The position numbers and the translations under genes are program-made. Under the pieces are notes generated by a model that saw nothing but the letters and a program-made list of their open reading frames with translations, ran no database searches and was not told the DNA's origin. From contig JBBQWW010000010.1 in the NCBI GenBank assembly GCA_038210245.1, positions 1-64,000 on the forward strand: DNA of 64,000 nucleotides, read 5' to 3'. How positions within the stretch are numbered: position 1 is the stretch's first letter; the number at the start of each line of letters is the position of its first letter. Of this stretch, positions 6,875-16,600 are shown piece after piece. Origin of the DNA: Bog-756 sp038210245 (lineage in GTDB: Bacteria; Actinomycetota; Acidimicrobiia; Acidimicrobiales; RAAP-2).

Positions 6875-8421
6875 GGCGACGCCCCTTCCGCACGCTCCTC
6901 GGGGCCTGTGCCGTGGCGACCGTAGCCGCGAGCGTGCTCGTCCCGGCATCGATCTCAGGCGCCGCCTCGATCAATACCAGTCCGTTCCCGGACGCCGGAA
7001 ACCCCATTCAACACGTGATCGTGCTCGTCCAGAGTGGTCACTCCTTCGACAACTACTTCGGGACGCGCTCAGGGGTGAACGGCATTCCGGCCGGGGTCTG
7101 TGAGCCGGTAGTGGCGGTCGGCTCCACCCAGTGCCTGAAGCCCTATCCTCTGGCAGCCGAGCAGGCCAGGGCCGGGCTCAGCGACACCCTCCGGGTCACC
7201 CAGAAGGCCATCCACGGCGGGAAGATGGACGGGTTCGTCAGTGCCCAGCCCAACTCCTCCATCGGCTCGGTGGCCATGGGGCACTACAGCCGCACCGACC
7301 TCCCCTACTACTGGAACCTGGCCGACCGGTTCACCCTCTTCGATAACTTCTTCGCCTCCAGCCAGGCCGGGTCCCTGCCCAACCGGTTGGTGGCCGTCTC
7401 CGGGACCACCGACAATGTCAACTCCAACAAGACATTGGGAGTGGGCATCAACCTTCGAACGGTCTTCGACCAGCTCAACGAGTCCGGTCACACGTGGAAG
7501 TACTACGTGCAGGGCTACAAGCCGGTGCCGGTGCCCACGCCAGGGGACATCTCCCGCACCCCGCTCCTCGGGATGCCCACTATGGTCCACAATCCGACCA
7601 ATGCGGCGAGGATCACCAACACGAGTCAGTACTTCGTCGACCTGGAGAAGGGCCAACTCCCGGCCGTCTCGTACATCACCGGGGCTTCCGACTCCGAACG
7701 CTCCCCCCAGGATCCGGCCCGAGGCGAGGCCTTCACCCGCTCGGTGATCAACGCCCTGATGCAGAGCCCCGAGTGGAGTCATACCGCCCTGCTTCTCACT
7801 TACGACGACTCGGGCGGCTGGTACGACCACCAGGCCCCGCCGGCCAACACCACCCTGGGCCCGCGCGTCCCGGCCCTGTTGATCTCGCCCTACGCCAAGG
7901 CCGGGTACGTCGACCATGCCCTGACGGACACCGCCTCGATCCCCGCCTTCATCGACAAGGTCTTCAAGATGTCGCCGATCACTCCCGAGGTGGGAACGGC
8001 GGGAGATATCCTGGCCACGGCGATCGACACCAGCCAGCAGCCGATCACCCCGGCCATCGGACCGAGTCAGGGCACATTGGCGGCCATCGCTCGACCCAAG
8101 GTGGCGACCATCTACTTCTTGTACTTGGGAGCGCTCCTGGCGGCCCTCCTCCTCCTCCTCCTCGCCTTCATGCGCCAACGCCGGCCGGGGACCAACGCGC
8201 TGACCTCGGGGACTCGCGGTGAGGCGGTGCCCCTTCCGGGCCTGGCGTCGGTGGGCGCCACCCGGCGTTCCGCAAGGAGGTGGGGCAAGCGACGACTGCC
8301 TTCGGCTCCTGGAGGGAGCGGGGGAGACAGTTCCGGTTCCCCGCCTCCCAACTTGCCGTCGGGCAAGGTCCTGTCGCGATCGCGCACCAACGCCGCCACG
8401 GCCACGGACCTCCTGGCATGA
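6871..8421 (+). CDS. Secreted phosphoesterase of the phospholipase C/acid phosphatase family, altered active-site motifs
   Basis: A 516-residue protein with an N-terminal signal sequence (about residues 1-33), a phosphoesterase domain and a C-terminal membrane helix (about 411-431) before a basic cytoplasmic tail. Family landmarks are clear: HVIVL near residue 48, SFDNYFG, the FFASSQAGSLPNRL segment that normally holds the nucleophile, and GPRVPALLISPYA. Key positions differ from the usual motifs: the ENRSFD box reads QSGHSFD (54-60), YDEHGG reads YDDSGG (311-316), and DHTS reads DTAS (353-356). Several metal ligands therefore seem replaced, and activity may be lost or changed. It begins within the stop of the GT39 gene and overlaps the next gene by ATGA. 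It is likely membrane-anchored and outward-facing. Confidence 0.82.
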   Translation: MRRRPFRTLLGACAVATVAASVLVPASISGAASINTSPFPDAGNPIQHVIVLVQSGHSFDNYFGTRSGVNGIPAGVCEPVVAVGSTQCLKPYPLAAEQARAGLSDTLRVTQKAIHGGKMDGFVSAQPNSSIGSVAMGHYSRTDLPYYWNLADRFTLFDNFFASSQAGSLPNRLVAVSGTTDNVNSNKTLGVGINLRTVFDQLNESGHTWKYYVQGYKPVPVPTPGDISRTPLLGMPTMVHNPTNAARITNTSQYFVDLEKGQLPAVSYITGASDSERSPQDPARGEAFTRSVINALMQSPEWSHTALLLTYDDSGGWYDHQAPPANTTLGPRVPALLISPYAKAGYVDHALTDTASIPAFIDKVFKMSPITPEVGTAGDILATAIDTSQQPITPAIGPSQGTLAAIARPKVATIYFLYLGALLAALLLLLLAFMRQRRPGTNALTSGTRGEAVPLPGLASVGATRRSARRWGKRRLPSAPGGSGGDSSGSPPPNLPSGKVLSRSRTNAATATDLLA

Positions 8422-9446
8422 GGCCGTTCCTGCTTAGACGGGCCGGTGCAGCTCTGGCCGCCCTGACTCTGGCCACCACGGGCGTCGTGGCCGCCTCGCC
8501 CGCGGCCCAGGCCGTGGGCCCGGCCACCCGCACGGTGCAGGTCCAGGTGGTGCCGGCCCTTGCTGGCGTGTCGTTCGCGCTCGACGGTGTCACCCATACG
8601 ACCGTCCCCGGGGGCACGGCGGTGGTGGACGATACCAATCTGAACGGGGCGGCCGAGCATCTGACCGTGCCGGCGCAGCAGCTCACCGCCGACACCCGGG
8701 TCTCCCTCGACCGGGTGGCCAACGATCCCAATCACGGCCCGTTCACCCGCAAGCTGGTGGCCGAACTGGACGAGGACCGGGCCATCACCATCAACATGGT
8801 CACGCCGGACAAAAAGATCCTGCCGTTGAGCGAGGTGACGTCGATCACCCTGACCGACAGCCTGGGTGGTACCACCCGCTACACCGCCGCAGATCTGGCC
8901 AAGCCCATCTGGCTGTCGGCCAGCCGGCCAGCCCTGGCCAGTACCGGAGCCAACGGGCGCTTGGTCACCTACGCCTTCAAGTCGGTCATGATCCACGGTG
9001 CCAATGTGGTCAACAGCGGTCAGCTCCGCTTCACACCGAACAAGCAGCTGGCGTGGCAGGTCCCGGTGATTCTGCACTCGTTGACCATCGAGGCCAACGA
9101 CCTTTTGGCCGGGGCCCCGGCGGGCAAGACGGCGCAGCTCACCTATCCGGACAAGACGGTCAAGGTTGTTCCCCTGGGTCCGGACCACAAGGTAACGCTC
9201 CCCAACCTGCCCCGGGGGACGTACCAGCTCAAGGTGGGTGGGGGTCTGATCGCCCTGTCATCGACCGTCCGCCTGTCCCGGGACCAGACGGCGACCGAGG
9301 TGGTCATCACCGGGGGCGATGCCGGGGAACTGGCCCTCATGCTGTTCTCCGTGCTCGCAGTGGTAGTGGCGGCCGGGGTGATCGGACGCCGGCTGCGCCG
9401 GCAGGCTGATCACAAAGAGGGTAACGCCAGTGCACTCCTCGCCTAA
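8418..9446 (+). CDS. Type I membrane-anchored extracellular protein, unknown function
   Basis: A 342-residue protein not assigned to a family. It has a signal peptide ending near AAQA (residue 33), an extracellular region of about 265 residues rich in Thr, Val and Gly with beta-strand character, and one transmembrane helix (about 306-325) followed by the basic RRLRRQ stop-transfer segment. The late part (EANDLLAGAPAGKTAQLTYP and following) resembles small beta-sandwich adhesion domains, but this is weak. Its ATG lies in the stop of the phosphoesterase gene, and its own end overlaps the next gene by 17 bases, so it is translationally coupled on both sides and probably works with its neighbours at the cell surface. 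Confidence 0.65.
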   Translation: MRPFLLRRAGAALAALTLATTGVVAASPAAQAVGPATRTVQVQVVPALAGVSFALDGVTHTTVPGGTAVVDDTNLNGAAEHLTVPAQQLTADTRVSLDRVANDPNHGPFTRKLVAELDEDRAITINMVTPDKKILPLSEVTSITLTDSLGGTTRYTAADLAKPIWLSASRPALASTGANGRLVTYAFKSVMIHGANVVNSGQLRFTPNKQLAWQVPVILHSLTIEANDLLAGAPAGKTAQLTYPDKTVKVVPLGPDHKVTLPNLPRGTYQLKVGGGLIALSSTVRLSRDQTATEVVITGGDAGELALMLFSVLAVVVAAGVIGRRLRRQADHKEGNASALLA

Positions 9447-10647
9447 GGCCCGCCGGACCGCCTCCCTCCTGGCGCTGGTTGCCGTCACCGGTCTGGTCCT
9501 GGCCGCCTGTGGCTCAGGGAGTCCCGTGGCCTCCGGCCAGTCGACGGCCACCGCCGTACCGAAGTCCACGACCACGGTCACGCCGGCCACCACTCCCACC
9601 GTGGCCGCCAGCGGCAACGTGCCCGCCTCCAACCACCGGATGTTCGCCTTCTATTACCTCTGGTGGGACACCCAGCACTGGCACGCCCGCCTGGGTCCCA
9701 ACTACGCCTACACGGCCAACCCCCTCCCGCTACCGGCCACCCTCAGCGGGAACGGTTGCACCGTCACCAACAACTACCCCGGCAACCAGCTCACCGATGT
9801 GGCGTCACCGTTGTGGACCCAGGACGACCCGAACCAGATCCGGTCCGACGTCTCCCTGGCCGCCCAGTCCGGCCTGGCCGGCTTCGCCGTCAGTTGGGCG
9901 GGCACCGGCCAACCCAATCAGACCGCCACCTCGTCGGCGTTCAACCACCGGCTGGCCATGGTGGTGGCCGCCGTGCACCAGATCAACAAGGCCGGCACCC
10001 CCTTCTCGCTGTGGATCGCCTACATCTCCTCGGCCCGCATCCGGAGCACCGGCGAGATCAACAACGACCTCTCCTACCTGAACAAGACCTACGGCAAGGA
10101 CCCGGCCTTCGACCACAGCAACTCCGGTCGGCCCACCCTCATCATGATGGGGAGCCGCAAGTACCCCCAGTCGGTGCTCAACGCCTTCAGCGCCCGCTGG
10201 CGACCCCACTTCTACCTGGTGGCCGACGAGAACTGGAACACCTGGGACGCAGCCAAGGCGGCCGACTTCGATGCTGATCAGTACTACTGGTCGAGCCAGA
10301 ATCCGCTGACCAACCGAGCCTCTTTCTCGCAGCTCAACCGACTGGCCACCGAGGTGCGGGCCACCCGCAACCCCGACGGCTCGGCCAAGAAGTTCTTCAG
10401 CCCACTGGCACCCGGGTATAACAAGGTGATCGCCGGAGGGTCCGGATGCGTGCCCCGTCTCGGCGGCCAGACCATGCAGAACCTCTACCTCGGCAACTCC
10501 TCCACCCAACCGGACGGCTGGATGGTCATCAGCTGGAACGAGATCACCGAGGGGACCTACATCGTCCCCTTGGCGCGCTACGGGAACCAGAGCGTCGACA
10601 CCCTCAAGGCCATCATCAACGGGGTGCCTACCGGAGGTACGGGCTGA
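9430..10647 (+). CDS. GH99-like lipoprotein (putative endo-acting alpha-mannan/glycan hydrolase)
   Basis: A 405-residue exported lipoprotein. The lipobox LAAC places the lipidated Cys at residue 27, followed by a Ser/Thr/Pro linker. The domain from about residue 58 starts with MFAFYYLWWD and ends with SWNEITEGT (368-376), both landmarks of GH99/GH71-like (beta/alpha)8 glycosidases and WbsX-type proteins, in which paired Glu residues act in catalysis. E371 and E374 are candidates. GH99 enzymes cleave alpha-mannosides, which fits the mannosyltransferase-like genes upstream, but substrate is inferred. GTG start at 9430 with AAAGAGGG upstream. The start of the next gene overlaps the stop (TGATG at 10645-10649). 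It should be tethered to the outside of the membrane. Confidence 0.75.
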   Translation: MHSSPKARRTASLLALVAVTGLVLAACGSGSPVASGQSTATAVPKSTTTVTPATTPTVAASGNVPASNHRMFAFYYLWWDTQHWHARLGPNYAYTANPLPLPATLSGNGCTVTNNYPGNQLTDVASPLWTQDDPNQIRSDVSLAAQSGLAGFAVSWAGTGQPNQTATSSAFNHRLAMVVAAVHQINKAGTPFSLWIAYISSARIRSTGEINNDLSYLNKTYGKDPAFDHSNSGRPTLIMMGSRKYPQSVLNAFSARWRPHFYLVADENWNTWDAAKAADFDADQYYWSSQNPLTNRASFSQLNRLATEVRATRNPDGSAKKFFSPLAPGYNKVIAGGSGCVPRLGGQTMQNLYLGNSSTQPDGWMVISWNEITEGTYIVPLARYGNQSVDTLKAIINGVPTGGTG

Positions 10648-13532
10648 TGGCCGGCATCGAGTCCCTCCGCCACGGTGGGTCCGACTTCTCCGGACGCCAC
10701 GGCCACGGCGTGGCTGGGGCCCACGCCCACGCCCGCCGGGGGCTGGCCAAACTGACGGAGTCACCAACCCGGATCCTGGCCGGTGCGTTGGCCGTGGCCG
10801 CCGCCGTGGCCCTGCCGGTGACCGTCGCCCACGGCGCTGCCGGTCCGAGCCCGGTGGCGGTGTCGCCCTATTCCGGCTTCAACGCTCAGCTCACCCGCGT
10901 GCCCTATCTCACCGACCTGACCCCGACTTCGGTCGCGGTGACCTGGGCCACCACGGTCTCGGCGCCGGGCACCCTCGAGTGGGGTCCGGCGGGCAACTGC
11001 CTGGCCAACCGGGTGGCGGCCCCGTCGGTGCTGCCGACCCTGGTACCGACCTCCGAGTCGCCCACGACGGCCACCGGTCGGGCCTTCACCGTCGGCACGG
11101 TGCACGAATACCAGACCACCGTGCCCCTGGTCGGGCTGTCTCCCGGTACCAACTACTGCTACCGGGTCCTCTCGGGTGGCACCACTCCGGTCGATCTCCT
11201 CGGCACCAACGCCTCTCCGACCTTCACCACCCTGGATCCGGCCGGAGCTCCGCCGGCCAAGCCGCTCACCTTCGACGTGATCGACGACCTCGGCGAGACC
11301 CAGGTGTCGGCGGGTGTGGACTCGCCCAACCACTTGAACGGCAACCAGGCGGCCGTCGATTCCCTCATCGGCACCAGCGGCGCCCGCTTCGTGATCGACG
11401 CCGGGGACACCGCCTACCCGGCCGGGAACCAGCTCAACTACGGCGACCTGCAGCAGAGCGGTACCGATGTCAGCGACATCTTCGGGCCTTCCTACTGGCC
11501 GAAGACGGGGGGGATCCCAACGTTCAAGTCCAACGGTGACCACGGACAGACGGTGGTCAGTCTCCGAAACTGGCCCGAGTCCACCACGGCGGCGTCCACC
11601 GGGGGGACCTACGGCCTCGATGCCTACCCGGCCTCCTCGACCGACGGGACCAGCGCCGTCAGCAACGCCGACACCTGGTACGCCGTGCAGAGCGGCAACG
11701 TGCGCATCTACATGCTCGACGCTGCGTGGAACGAGTCCTCCAACCTGGGCACCGCCACCGGGGCGGCCTGTGGGCCCGTCGGCTCCTCGGCGGCCCTGGG
11801 GTGCAAGACCTACCAGATCGACTACGACAAGCACTGGACCACCACCTCCCCCGAGTACAAGTGGCTGGCTGCCGACCTGGCCAGCCACCCGGGAGGGGTG
11901 AAGCTCGCCGTGTTCCACTATCCGCTCCGTTCCGACAACGCCACTCAGCCCAGCGACGTGTACCTGCAGAACAGCGGGGCCAACCCCAATCAGGCCACCA
12001 GCCTCGAGGCCCTGCTGGCCAACGGCGGGGTCAAACTGACCTTCAGCGGTCACGCCCACACCTACCAGCGCATCGCGCCCACGGCCGCCGGGCAGGTGGT
12101 GTCCTACGTCACCGGTGGAGGGGGCGGGATCCTGGAACCGGTGTTGGGTGGGTCCACCTGCACCACCCTCCAGAAGTCGGAGGCCATCTACGCCCTGGGG
12201 TGGAGCCCGACCAAGGGCACCGGCTCCAGCTGCGGTACGACCGCCCCGCTGTCCGCCGCCCAGGTCTTCAACTTCCTGAAGGTCACCGTGACGGGCACCA
12301 CGGTGACGGTCTCGCCCGTCAACGCCGCCGGCCAGGTCTTCGACCAGCAGACCTACGCCTATTCGTCGGCGCCCGATACCTCCTTCACCACCCCGCCGAG
12401 CCCGGTGACCCCGGCCCGGGCCACCTTCTCGTTCCAGTCGATCCCCACCGGTGCCACCTTCCGGTGCACGTTGGACGGTGGTTCGACCACACCCTGTTCG
12501 AGCCCGGCGACCTTCACCGGACTCGCGGCCGGAGCTCACACTTTGGCCGTGGCGGCCACCAACGGATCGGGGACCGATCCCACCCCGACCACCGCCCACT
12601 GGACCGTCGACACCACCCCTCCCTCGACCCCTACCGGCCTGGCCGGCACGGCGATCACCTCCAGCCAGGTGAACCTGTCGTGGGTGCGGTCGACCGACGC
12701 CAACGGCATCGCCGGCTATGACGTCTACCGGGGGACCACGCTGCTCGGTACCGCCCCCGGGACGACCACGACCTTCACCGACCACTCCGCCGTGCCCGGT
12801 GCGCCGAACACGTACACCGTGGACGCCCGCGACGGGGTGGGCAATGTCTCGACGTTCAGTGGTCCGGCCACGGTCACCACGCCGGCCACACCCCCGGGCC
12901 CGGCTCTGGTCGCATCGACCGGTGCCACCGAGACGGCGGCCGCCACCTCACTCACCGCCACCTTCCCCGGGCCCACCTCGGCCGGTGACCTGCTGGTGCT
13001 GTCGGCCGGTGAGTACAACGGCACTTCCAACCACATCACCTCGGTGACCGACTCGGCCGGTAATACCTGGGCGCGGGTCAACGCTTTCGCCGTCGCCGGC
13101 CACAACTCCAACGGCGAGATGTGGTACTCAGCCAACGCCCTACCCACCACGTCGGTTACCGTGCACAACGCCTCGGCGGTCTCCATGAGCCTGGCCGTCC
13201 AGGCCTTCACCGGCGTGGCCTCCACCAACGCCCTGGACGTCTCCGCCGGAGCCGCCGGAACCGGTACCTCGGCCACCTCGGGGTCGGCGTCCTCGACCGC
13301 CGCCCACGAGCTGGCCGTCGGCTTCGTGGCCGGCCACGCCAACACCCAGCCCATCTTCGTGACCTCGCCCGGCTACACCAACCAGGCCCAGCAGACCACG
13401 CCGGGCATCGTGGTCAGCGTGGTGACCGGGTTCCAGGTGCTGGGGGCACTGGGGCCCCAGTTCTTCTCCGGATCCTTCGCCAAGGCCATGTACTGGTCCT
13501 CGGGCATCGCCATCTTCCGGCCGGCCAGTTGA
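10647..13532 (+). CDS. Purple-acid-phosphatase-like surface protein 1 with Ig/FN3 and C-terminal repeat module
   Basis: A 961-residue secreted protein. An extended, His-rich N-terminus precedes a hydrophobic export segment (about 47-65). An FN3-like N-domain and a calcineurin-like metallophosphatase core follow (about 75-570), with motifs DDLGE (213-217), GDTAY (253-257), GDHG (297-300), the His of VFHYP and GHAHTYQR near 468. Canonical enzymes have GDxG and GNH at the first and third of these, so two metal-site positions are substituted. Then come a bacterial Ig-like domain, an FN3 domain (about 650-745) and a module of about 210 residues (750-961) that recurs in the next gene. It probably hydrolyses organic phosphate esters outside the cell if active. 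Its ATG overlaps the GH99-like gene's stop. Confidence 0.82.
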   Translation: MAGIESLRHGGSDFSGRHGHGVAGAHAHARRGLAKLTESPTRILAGALAVAAAVALPVTVAHGAAGPSPVAVSPYSGFNAQLTRVPYLTDLTPTSVAVTWATTVSAPGTLEWGPAGNCLANRVAAPSVLPTLVPTSESPTTATGRAFTVGTVHEYQTTVPLVGLSPGTNYCYRVLSGGTTPVDLLGTNASPTFTTLDPAGAPPAKPLTFDVIDDLGETQVSAGVDSPNHLNGNQAAVDSLIGTSGARFVIDAGDTAYPAGNQLNYGDLQQSGTDVSDIFGPSYWPKTGGIPTFKSNGDHGQTVVSLRNWPESTTAASTGGTYGLDAYPASSTDGTSAVSNADTWYAVQSGNVRIYMLDAAWNESSNLGTATGAACGPVGSSAALGCKTYQIDYDKHWTTTSPEYKWLAADLASHPGGVKLAVFHYPLRSDNATQPSDVYLQNSGANPNQATSLEALLANGGVKLTFSGHAHTYQRIAPTAAGQVVSYVTGGGGGILEPVLGGSTCTTLQKSEAIYALGWSPTKGTGSSCGTTAPLSAAQVFNFLKVTVTGTTVTVSPVNAAGQVFDQQTYAYSSAPDTSFTTPPSPVTPARATFSFQSIPTGATFRCTLDGGSTTPCSSPATFTGLAAGAHTLAVAATNGSGTDPTPTTAHWTVDTTPPSTPTGLAGTAITSSQVNLSWVRSTDANGIAGYDVYRGTTLLGTAPGTTTTFTDHSAVPGAPNTYTVDARDGVGNVSTFSGPATVTTPATPPGPALVASTGATETAAATSLTATFPGPTSAGDLLVLSAGEYNGTSNHITSVTDSAGNTWARVNAFAVAGHNSNGEMWYSANALPTTSVTVHNASAVSMSLAVQAFTGVASTNALDVSAGAAGTGTSATSGSASSTAAHELAVGFVAGHANTQPIFVTSPGYTNQAQQTTPGIVVSVVTGFQVLGALGPQFFSGSFAKAMYWSSGIAIFRPAS

Positions 13533-13691
13533 CACCGGTGACCGATGTGGCCAGTTTCCCTCAACCCAATAGTTCCTACCCAATCCATCAGACCATCGAC
13601 ACAGCATCGTCTACCGCCGTCACCACCAGCCCCTTCCGGGTTGCGGGTGCCGGGGTGGCACGGCGGATGCAGTCCAGCGGGAGGCTTACCC

Positions 13692-16600
13692 ATGTCCAGT
13701 AGCACCGAGCACACCACCACTCCCGAGATGGCCCGACGGCGCCGTCATCGGCTGGCTCCGCTCGTGGCGGTGGCTGCCGCGGTACTGGCCGCGGTGACCG
13801 TCATTCCACTGGAGGTGGCCTCGGCTGCCGGGCCCCCTCCCGTCAACGTGGTCCCGTTCACCGGATTCAACTCCACACTCATGCGGGCCCCGTATGTGAC
13901 CGACCTCACCCAGACCACCGCCGACGTGAACTGGGCCACCTCGGTGTCCAACGTGACCTCACCGGGCTCGGTGCAGTGGGGGCCGCTCGGGAACTGCACG
14001 GCCCACACCACCGCGGTGCCGGCCAACCTGCCCAACTCCTACCCGTCGGCGGGCACCCCGGCCAGCATCACCGGCTCGGCCTACTCGGTGGTGAGTGGGA
14101 CCAATGAGTACCAGTCCACCGTGGTCCTGACCGGCCTGTCGCCGAGCACCAAGTACTGCTACCGCCCCCTCGGCCCCGGCTCGGTCGACCTGCTCGGCTC
14201 CAACCCCACCCAGAGCTTCACCACCCTCAACCCGGCTGGGACCGCCGCACCCCTGACCTTCGACGTGGTCGGCGATCTGGGCGAGACGCTGTACGGGTCC
14301 AGCACCCCCTTCCTCAACAACCTCAACACCGGCCAAGCGGCCATCGACAACCTCATCGGCCAGTCGGCCACCACGGCAGGGGCCAAGTTCGTGGTCACCG
14401 CCGGCGACGTGGCCTACTCCGGCGGCACCCAGGCCAACTACGGGGACCTGAAGAACACCGGCTCGGACATCAGCAACATCTTCGGGCCGTCCTACTGGGC
14501 CCAGACCGGCGGCCTCCCGGTCTACGCCGGTGAGGGCAACCACGGACAGAACACCATCGGCCTCCACAACTGGCCGGAGGCCAACATCGCCCAGGCCTCC
14601 AACGGGGTCTACTCCTACGACTCCTACCCGGCCATCGCCGCCGACGGCACGTCGGCGGCCAACTACCCGGATGCCTGGTACGCCGTTTCCGACGGCAACA
14701 CCCGCATCTACGTGATCGACGCCGCCTGGGCCGACGGCAACGTCGGGAAGACCAACATGTACCAGGTCGACCACGACGCCCACTGGACCACCAGTTCGCC
14801 CGAGTACCAGTGGCTGGCCGCCGACCTGGCCAGTCATCCCAACACCATCAAGATGGCCGTCTTCCACTATCCGCTGCGCTCCGACAACTCCACCCAGGCC
14901 AGCGACACGAACCTCCAGAACACCGGTTCCAACCCCAACAGCCTCGAAGCCCTGCTGGCCACCAACGGGGTGCAGCTGGCCTTCAACGGTCACGCCCACA
15001 CCTATCAGCGCATCGCCCCGGCCAATTACCAACAGACCGGAACGATCGTCAACTACGTGACCGGGGGCGGCGGTGGCATCCTCGAGCCGGTCAGTGGCGG
15101 CAGCGCCTGCTCGGCGTTCACCAGCACCGGCTCCATCTACGCCCTCGGCTGGAGCCCCACCTCCAACTCCGGGACCGCCTGCGGATCCGGCGTGCCGACC
15201 CCCCAGTCGTTCGCGCAGGTCTTCAACTACCTGCAGGTCTCGGTGAACGGGAACCAGGTCACGGTGACTCCCATCAATGCCGCCGGCCAACCCTTCGACC
15301 AGCAGACCTACACCTACTCGGGCGTGACCTCACAGCCGACCACGGTCATCGACTCGCCGCCACCGGCACTGACCAACGCCACCACCGCCTCGGTCACCTT
15401 CCACGGAACCGGCGGCGTGACCGGCTTCACCTGCAAGCTCGACGCCGGATCGGCCACCGCGTGCACCAGCCCGGTGAGCTACAGCGGGCTGGCCTTGGGG
15501 AGCCACACCCTCACCGTGACCGGCAACGGGGCCACCCCGGCCTCGGCCACCTGGACGGTGGACACGTCGTTGCCGTCGGTGCCCACCGGGGTCTCGGCCA
15601 ACGCCATCTCCTCCACCCAGGTCAATCTGGCCTGGACGGCGTCCAGCGACAACACCGGAGTGACGGGGTACGACATCTACCGGAACGGCACGTTGCTGAC
15701 CACCACATCGGGGACGGGGACCACCTACTCCGACACCTCAGTCACCGCCTCCAAGCTGTACTCGTACACGCTGGACGCCCGAGATGGCGCCGGAAACGTC
15801 TCGGCCCAGAGCTCGCCACCGGCCACGGCCACCACACCCACCGGACCCTCCGGACCAGCCCTGGTCCAGACGGCGGGCTCGTCGACCACCACGGTGAACC
15901 TCCCGGCGGCCAGCACCCCTGGCGACCTGCTGGTCCTATCGGCCAGCGTCCTCACCGGGGCCAGCAAGCCCATCACCGCCGTGACCGACGGCAAGAACTC
16001 GTGGAGCAAGGCCACGGCCCACTTCGTCTCGGGGAAGAACTCGGACGGTGAGCTGTGGTACGCCCCCAACGCCGCATCGGTGCAGAGCGTTACCGTGACC
16101 ACCGGCGCCACCACGGTGGCCCTCCAACTCCAGGAGTTCAGCGGTGTGGCCACCACCAGCCCTCTCGACACCTCGGTAAGCGCGGCCAACACCGGCAGCT
16201 CAGCGTCCGCCGGGCCGATCACCCCGGCCGCCGCCGGTGAGCTGGCTGTCGGCTTCATCGCCGGCCACAGCTCCACCCAGCCCATCAACGTCACCTCGCC
16301 GGGCTACACCAACGAGCCCCTGATCACCACCTCGACTCCCAGCAAGGTATCGGTGATCTCCGGCTACCAGGCCCTGTCCTCAACGGGCGCCCAGAGCTTC
16401 GCCGGCACCTTCACCACGGCCATGTACTGGGCGGCCGGCATCGCCCTGTTCAAGGCGGGGTCGGTCCCGCCCCCGCCCGGGGACTTCTCCGTCAGCGCCA
16501 CCCCGACGTCGGGGAGCGCAGTCATCGGCACGCCGGCCACCAGCACCATCACCACCGCCACCGTCTCGGGCGCCGCCCAGACCGTCGGCTTCACCGCCAC

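Noticed and set aside
10761..12785. A 674-codon minus-strand frame opposite phosphatase 1
   Set aside because: Gly/Arg/Val-rich, without motifs or a start signal; it exists because stop codons are rare in antisense GC-rich DNA.
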